Part shown: one piece after another, positions 7,457-10,433 of the stretch
Position numbering within the stretch: the first letter of the stretch is position 1
Layout of the letters: each line of letters begins with the position of its first letter
Assembly (NCBI GenBank): GCA_937995275.1
Contig: CALKKN010000152.1
Coordinates: 1 to 10,433, forward strand
DNA: 10,433 bases
Reading direction: 5' to 3'
Source: an uncultured Lysobacterales bacterium
GTDB lineage: Bacteria > Pseudomonadota > Gammaproteobacteria > Xanthomonadales > SZUA-36
Notes under the pieces: generated by a model
The model's input: only the letters and a program-made list of their open reading frames with translations
Databases searched by the model: none
What the model was told of the DNA's origin: nothing
Translations under genes and position numbers: made by a program

Positions 7457-9016
7457 TCAGGGCATCTGCTGCACCACCATCGCCTCGATCAGCCGCGGGC
7501 CGGGTCGGCCCATGGCCCCGGCAAGCTGGGCATCGAATTCCTCCGCGGTCGTCGCGCGCGTCGCCGCCACGCCCAGACCTTGCGCCAGCGCAACGAAATC
7601 GAGGTCCGGCCGCGACAGGTCCAGCATGGACATTGTCGCGGGCGTCGGCTGGCCGGCGCCGACGCGGGCCAGTTCGATGTTCAGGATCGCGTAGCTGCGG
7701 TTGTTCAGGATCACCACGGTGACGTCCGCTTGCTCGCGCGCCATGCTCCACAGCGCCTGCACGGTGTACATCACGCTGCCGTCGGCCTGCAGGCTCACCA
7801 CCTTGCGGTTCGGGCAGGCGATCGCCGCGCCGAGTGCGGCGGGCAGGCCGTAGCCGATGGCGCCACCGGTCAGGGTCAGCCAGTCGTGCCGCCGCGCCTG
7901 GAGCGTGGCGGGGAAGATCCCCATGCCGCAGGTCGCGGCCTCGTCCACGACGATCGCGTCCTGGGGCATGGTGCGCACCAGGCTCTGGCCGATCGCGACG
8001 GGTGTCAGCGGTCCGGCGGGTGCGGGCACCTCCGGGGCGGCCGCGACCAGCTCCGCCTCGCCGCGGGCTCCGATGCGGTCCGCCACAGCCGTCAGTGCCG
8101 CGAGCGGGTCTTCATCCACGGTGGCCAGGGTAGAGATTTCACACCCTTCCGGCGCCAGCCAGCCGGGTTTGCCCGGATAGGCGAAAAACGCGACCGGCGC
8201 CCTCGTCCCCACCAGAATCAGCTGTTCCAGGCCCTGCAGGGCCTCCATGGCCGCCTCGGCGAAGTAGGGCAGCCGTCGCGGCGCAACCCGCCCGGCGCCG
8301 CGCTGCAGCCGCGTGGGAAACACCTCGCACAGCAGGCGCGCGCCGGTCGCCGCGGCGATACGGCCCGCCGCATCCAGCGCCTTCTCGCGCAGCGCGCGCC
8401 CACCGAGCAGCAACGCGGTCTTACTGCCGCTCCCGAGGCCGCTGGCAGCGGCTTCGATGGCGGTTTCCCCAGCCGCTTCCAGGCCGGCCGGTTCCGGCGG
8501 CGCGACCGCCTGCGCCGCCGGCTCCCAGGCGTGGTTGGCCGGGGCGATTAACGTCGCGACCCGGCCGGCCCCGCGCAGCGAAGCCCGAACCGCCTCGGCG
8601 CCCGCCACGGCCAGGTCATTCGCAGACTCCGAAACGCGGACGAAATCCGAAACGAGGCTCGCATGGCCGACGATGTCGGAGGTAAGCGGCGCGTCGTATT
8701 GCAGGTGATAGGTCGCGTGATCGCCCACCATGTTGACCAGCGGCACGTGCGCCCGCCGGGCGTTGTGCTGGTTGGCCATGCTGTTGGCGAAGCCGGAGCC
8801 GAGGTGCAGCAGGGTCAGGGCCGGCCTGTCGAGCATCCGGGCATACCCGTCGGCCGCGCCGGATGCGACGCCTTCGAACAGGCACAACACCGGGCGCATA
8901 CGCCCCGAGTTGCCGATGGCCGAGACCAGGTGCATCTCCGAGGTGCCGGGGTTGGCGAAACAGACCTCGACCCCGGCGGCGACCAGGGTCTGCAGCAGGT
9001 TCTCGGCTCCGTTCAT
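7457..9016 (-). CDS. Acetolactate-synthase-like TPP enzyme, candidate 2-oxoacid decarboxylase
   Basis: Thiamine-diphosphate enzyme of 519 residues with the three-domain plan of the pyruvate oxidase/benzoylformate decarboxylase family. The N-terminal pyrimidine domain begins ENLLQTLVAAGVEVCFANPG, with the activating glutamate E48 in CLFEGVASGAADGYARM. The C-terminal domain has GAIGYGLPAALGAAIACP and the TPP/Mg motif, here ADGS (411-414) ending in LNNRSYAIL (N438, N439); the usual first glycine of GDG is alanine. The family is routinely labelled 'acetolactate synthase large subunit', but no small subunit or other ilv gene is present, so valine/isoleucine synthesis is unlikely. It starts 13 bases after the succinate-semialdehyde dehydrogenase stop. 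Cyanobacterial 2-oxoglutarate decarboxylase, also an acetolactate-synthase homologue, is likewise next to that dehydrogenase, hence the proposed function (inference). The ATG is chosen from family alignment; its Shine-Dalgarno is weak, so it may depend on coupling. Other 2-oxoacids are possible substrates. Confidence 0.85.
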   Translation of the reverse strand: MNGAENLLQTLVAAGVEVCFANPGTSEMHLVSAIGNSGRMRPVLCLFEGVASGAADGYARMLDRPALTLLHLGSGFANSMANQHNARRAHVPLVNMVGDHATYHLQYDAPLTSDIVGHASLVSDFVRVSESANDLAVAGAEAVRASLRGAGRVATLIAPANHAWEPAAQAVAPPEPAGLEAAGETAIEAAASGLGSGSKTALLLGGRALREKALDAAGRIAAATGARLLCEVFPTRLQRGAGRVAPRRLPYFAEAAMEALQGLEQLILVGTRAPVAFFAYPGKPGWLAPEGCEISTLATVDEDPLAALTAVADRIGARGEAELVAAAPEVPAPAGPLTPVAIGQSLVRTMPQDAIVVDEAATCGMGIFPATLQARRHDWLTLTGGAIGYGLPAALGAAIACPNRKVVSLQADGSVMYTVQALWSMAREQADVTVVILNNRSYAILNIELARVGAGQPTPATMSMLDLSRPDLDFVALAQGLGVAATRATTAEEFDAQLAGAMGRPGPRLIEAMVVQQMP

Positions 9017-9029
9017 CGGCGGGGCGCAA

Positions 9030-10433
9030 TCAGCTGCCAATGCCGGCCAGCGTGATGTACTTAATTTCGATGTACTCGTCGATGCCGTACTTCGACCCCT
9101 CGCGGCCGATGCCGGATTCCTTGACGCCGCCGAACGGGGCGACCTCGGTCGACAGGATACCGTCGTTGACGCAGACCATGCCGTACTCGAGTTCCTCGGC
9201 CACGCGGAAGACTCGGCCCAGATCCCGGGCATAGAAATAGGACGCCAGCCCGAACTCGGTGGCATTTGCCAGCGCGATGACCTCCTCTTCCGTGCGGAAC
9301 CTGAACACCGGCGCCACCGGGCCGAAGATCTCCTCCCGGGCAAACGCCATGTCAGCCGTCACACCGCCGACCACGGTCGGCTGGTAGAACAGGCCGCCCA
9401 GGGCGTGGCGGCCGCCGCCCTCGACCACGTGGCCGCCCTTGTCGCGGGCGTCGGCCAACAGTTCCTCGACCTTTTCGATCGCGCTCTCCGAGATCATCGG
9501 GCCGACGTTGACGCCGGTTTCCTCGCCGCGCCCCACCTTCAGGCCGCGTACGGCGTCGGTGAACTTCGCCACGAACTCGTCGTAAATGCCTTCCTGCACG
9601 TAGACGCGGTTGGCGCACACGCAGGTCTGGCCGGCGTTGCGGTACTTCGACGCGATGGCGCCGATGACCGCCGCGTCGACATCCGCGTCGTCGAAGACGA
9701 TGAAGGGCGCGTTGCCGCCCAACTCCATCGAGACCTTCTTGACGGTCGAAGCGCATTGGCGGATCAGGGTCTTGCCGACCTCGGTCGACCCGGTGAACGA
9801 GAACTTGCGCACCAGCGGGCTCTCGGTCAACTCCTTGCCGACGCTGCGGGAATCAGTGGTAGTGAGGACGTTGAATACGCCCGCCGGCACGCCGGCTTCC
9901 TCGGCGAGCACGGCCAGCGCCAGCGCCGACAGGGGGGTTTCCGAGGCCGGCTTGATGACCACCGGGCAGCCGGCAGCCAGCGCCGGGCCGGCCTTGCGCG
10001 TGATCATCGCATTGGGGAAATTCCACGGCGTGACGATGCCGACCACGCCCACGCTCTGCTTGATGGTGAGGATGCGCCGGTCGGGCAGGTGGGTTGGAAT
10101 CACGTCGCCGTAGACACGCTTGGCCTCCTCGGCGAACCACTCGATGAAGGACGCGCCGTACATCACCTCGCCGGCCGATTCGAAAAGTGGCTTGCCCTGC
10201 TCGGCCGTCATGATGGCAGCCAGGTCGTCCTTGTTGGCCACCATCAGGTCGTACCAGCGGCGCAGGACGGCAGCGCGCTCCTTGGCGGTCTTCGAACGCC
10301 AGGCCGGCCACGCAGCGGCGGCCGCCTCGATGGCGGTTTTCGTCTCCGCCACCCCCAGTTGCGGCACCTCGGCGACCAGCGACCCATCGGCCGGGTTGGT
10401 GACGGGAAAGGTAGCGCCATCGGCAGCGGCTAC
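9030..10433 (-). CDS. gabD: NAD(P)+-dependent succinate-semialdehyde dehydrogenase (5' end outside window)
   Basis: Aldehyde dehydrogenase oxidising succinic semialdehyde to succinate in the cytoplasm. The frame stays open to the window edge: 467 residues are visible, and about 15-25 are missing against the usual 480-490. The GTG at 10365-10367 is therefore internal; the codons before it (DGATFPVTNPADGSLVAE) are typical family N-terminus. Seen in order: PWNFPNAM (transition-state asparagine), VIKPASETPLSALALA (cofactor site; KPAS is found in the NADP-preferring E. coli GabD), FTGSTEVGK, MELGGNAPFIVFDDAD (general-base glutamate), GQTCVCANRVYVQ (catalytic cysteine with a second cysteine two residues on, as in E. 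coli GabD), EEIFGPVAPV and PFGGVKESGIGREGS. It is the first visible gene of the second operon, 13 bases before the TPP enzyme. Glutarate-semialdehyde or another aldehyde is a possible alternative substrate. Confidence 0.9.
   Translation of the reverse strand, partial: VAAADGATFPVTNPADGSLVAEVPQLGVAETKTAIEAAAAAWPAWRSKTAKERAAVLRRWYDLMVANKDDLAAIMTAEQGKPLFESAGEVMYGASFIEWFAEEAKRVYGDVIPTHLPDRRILTIKQSVGVVGIVTPWNFPNAMITRKAGPALAAGCPVVIKPASETPLSALALAVLAEEAGVPAGVFNVLTTTDSRSVGKELTESPLVRKFSFTGSTEVGKTLIRQCASTVKKVSMELGGNAPFIVFDDADVDAAVIGAIASKYRNAGQTCVCANRVYVQEGIYDEFVAKFTDAVRGLKVGRGEETGVNVGPMISESAIEKVEELLADARDKGGHVVEGGGRHALGGLFYQPTVVGGVTADMAFAREEIFGPVAPVFRFRTEEEVIALANATEFGLASYFYARDLGRVFRVAEELEYGMVCVNDGILSTEVAPFGGVKESGIGREGSKYGIDEYIEIKYITLAGIGS

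Noticed and set aside
7457..9016. Annotation as biosynthetic acetolactate synthase (ilvB)
   Set aside because: No ilvN, ilvC or related gene, and the operon context is an aldehyde dehydrogenase. Homology is real but to the broad TPP family.
9017..9343. Upstream extension of the TPP enzyme to 628 residues
   Set aside because: This stretch lies within the dehydrogenase gene in another frame; the ATG at 9016 starts the conserved TPP-enzyme N-terminus.

Overview
The window is GC-rich (visibly well above 60 %), densely coded bacterial DNA. Protein types, operon style and a REP-like 'GTAGGAGCGGCTTTAGCC' inverted repeat suggest a proteobacterium, most likely a gammaproteobacterium (Xanthomonadales, Chromatiales or Pseudomonas-like). 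That placement is inference. No tRNA, rRNA, CRISPR array, IS element or phage gene was seen.

Layout. (1) Positions 1-4319, minus strand: a tightly coupled operon read korC-korA-korB. It encodes a 2-oxoacid (probably 2-oxoglutarate) oxidoreductase: a GltD-like flavoprotein with extra 4Fe-4S domains (KorC), a gamma-alpha fusion subunit (KorA) and a TPP/4Fe-4S beta subunit (KorB, cut by the window edge). Genes overlap by 25 and 4 bases. (2) Positions 4320-4537: a divergent intergenic region with an 18-base near-perfect palindrome, a candidate operator. (3) Positions 4538-6067, plus strand: an exported M20-family metallopeptidase. (4) Positions 6111-6171: a REP-like inverted repeat between convergent genes; it supplies the stop codon of the next gene. 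(5) Positions 6167-10433, minus strand: a second apparent operon read succinate-semialdehyde dehydrogenase (5' end outside the window), an acetolactate-synthase-like TPP enzyme, then a class-V aminotransferase-fold PLP enzyme.

How they may work together. KorABC would convert 2-oxoglutarate to succinyl-CoA and pass electrons to NADP+ through the flavoprotein. The TPP enzyme plus succinate-semialdehyde dehydrogenase is the pair that, in cyanobacteria, turns 2-oxoglutarate into succinate through succinic semialdehyde. So two unrelated ways around the 2-oxoglutarate dehydrogenase step may lie within 10 kb. A second reading is amino-acid catabolism: peptidase, PLP enzyme, 2-oxoacid decarboxylase and aldehyde dehydrogenase, with KorABC as a second 2-oxoacid sink. 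The sequence alone does not decide substrates.
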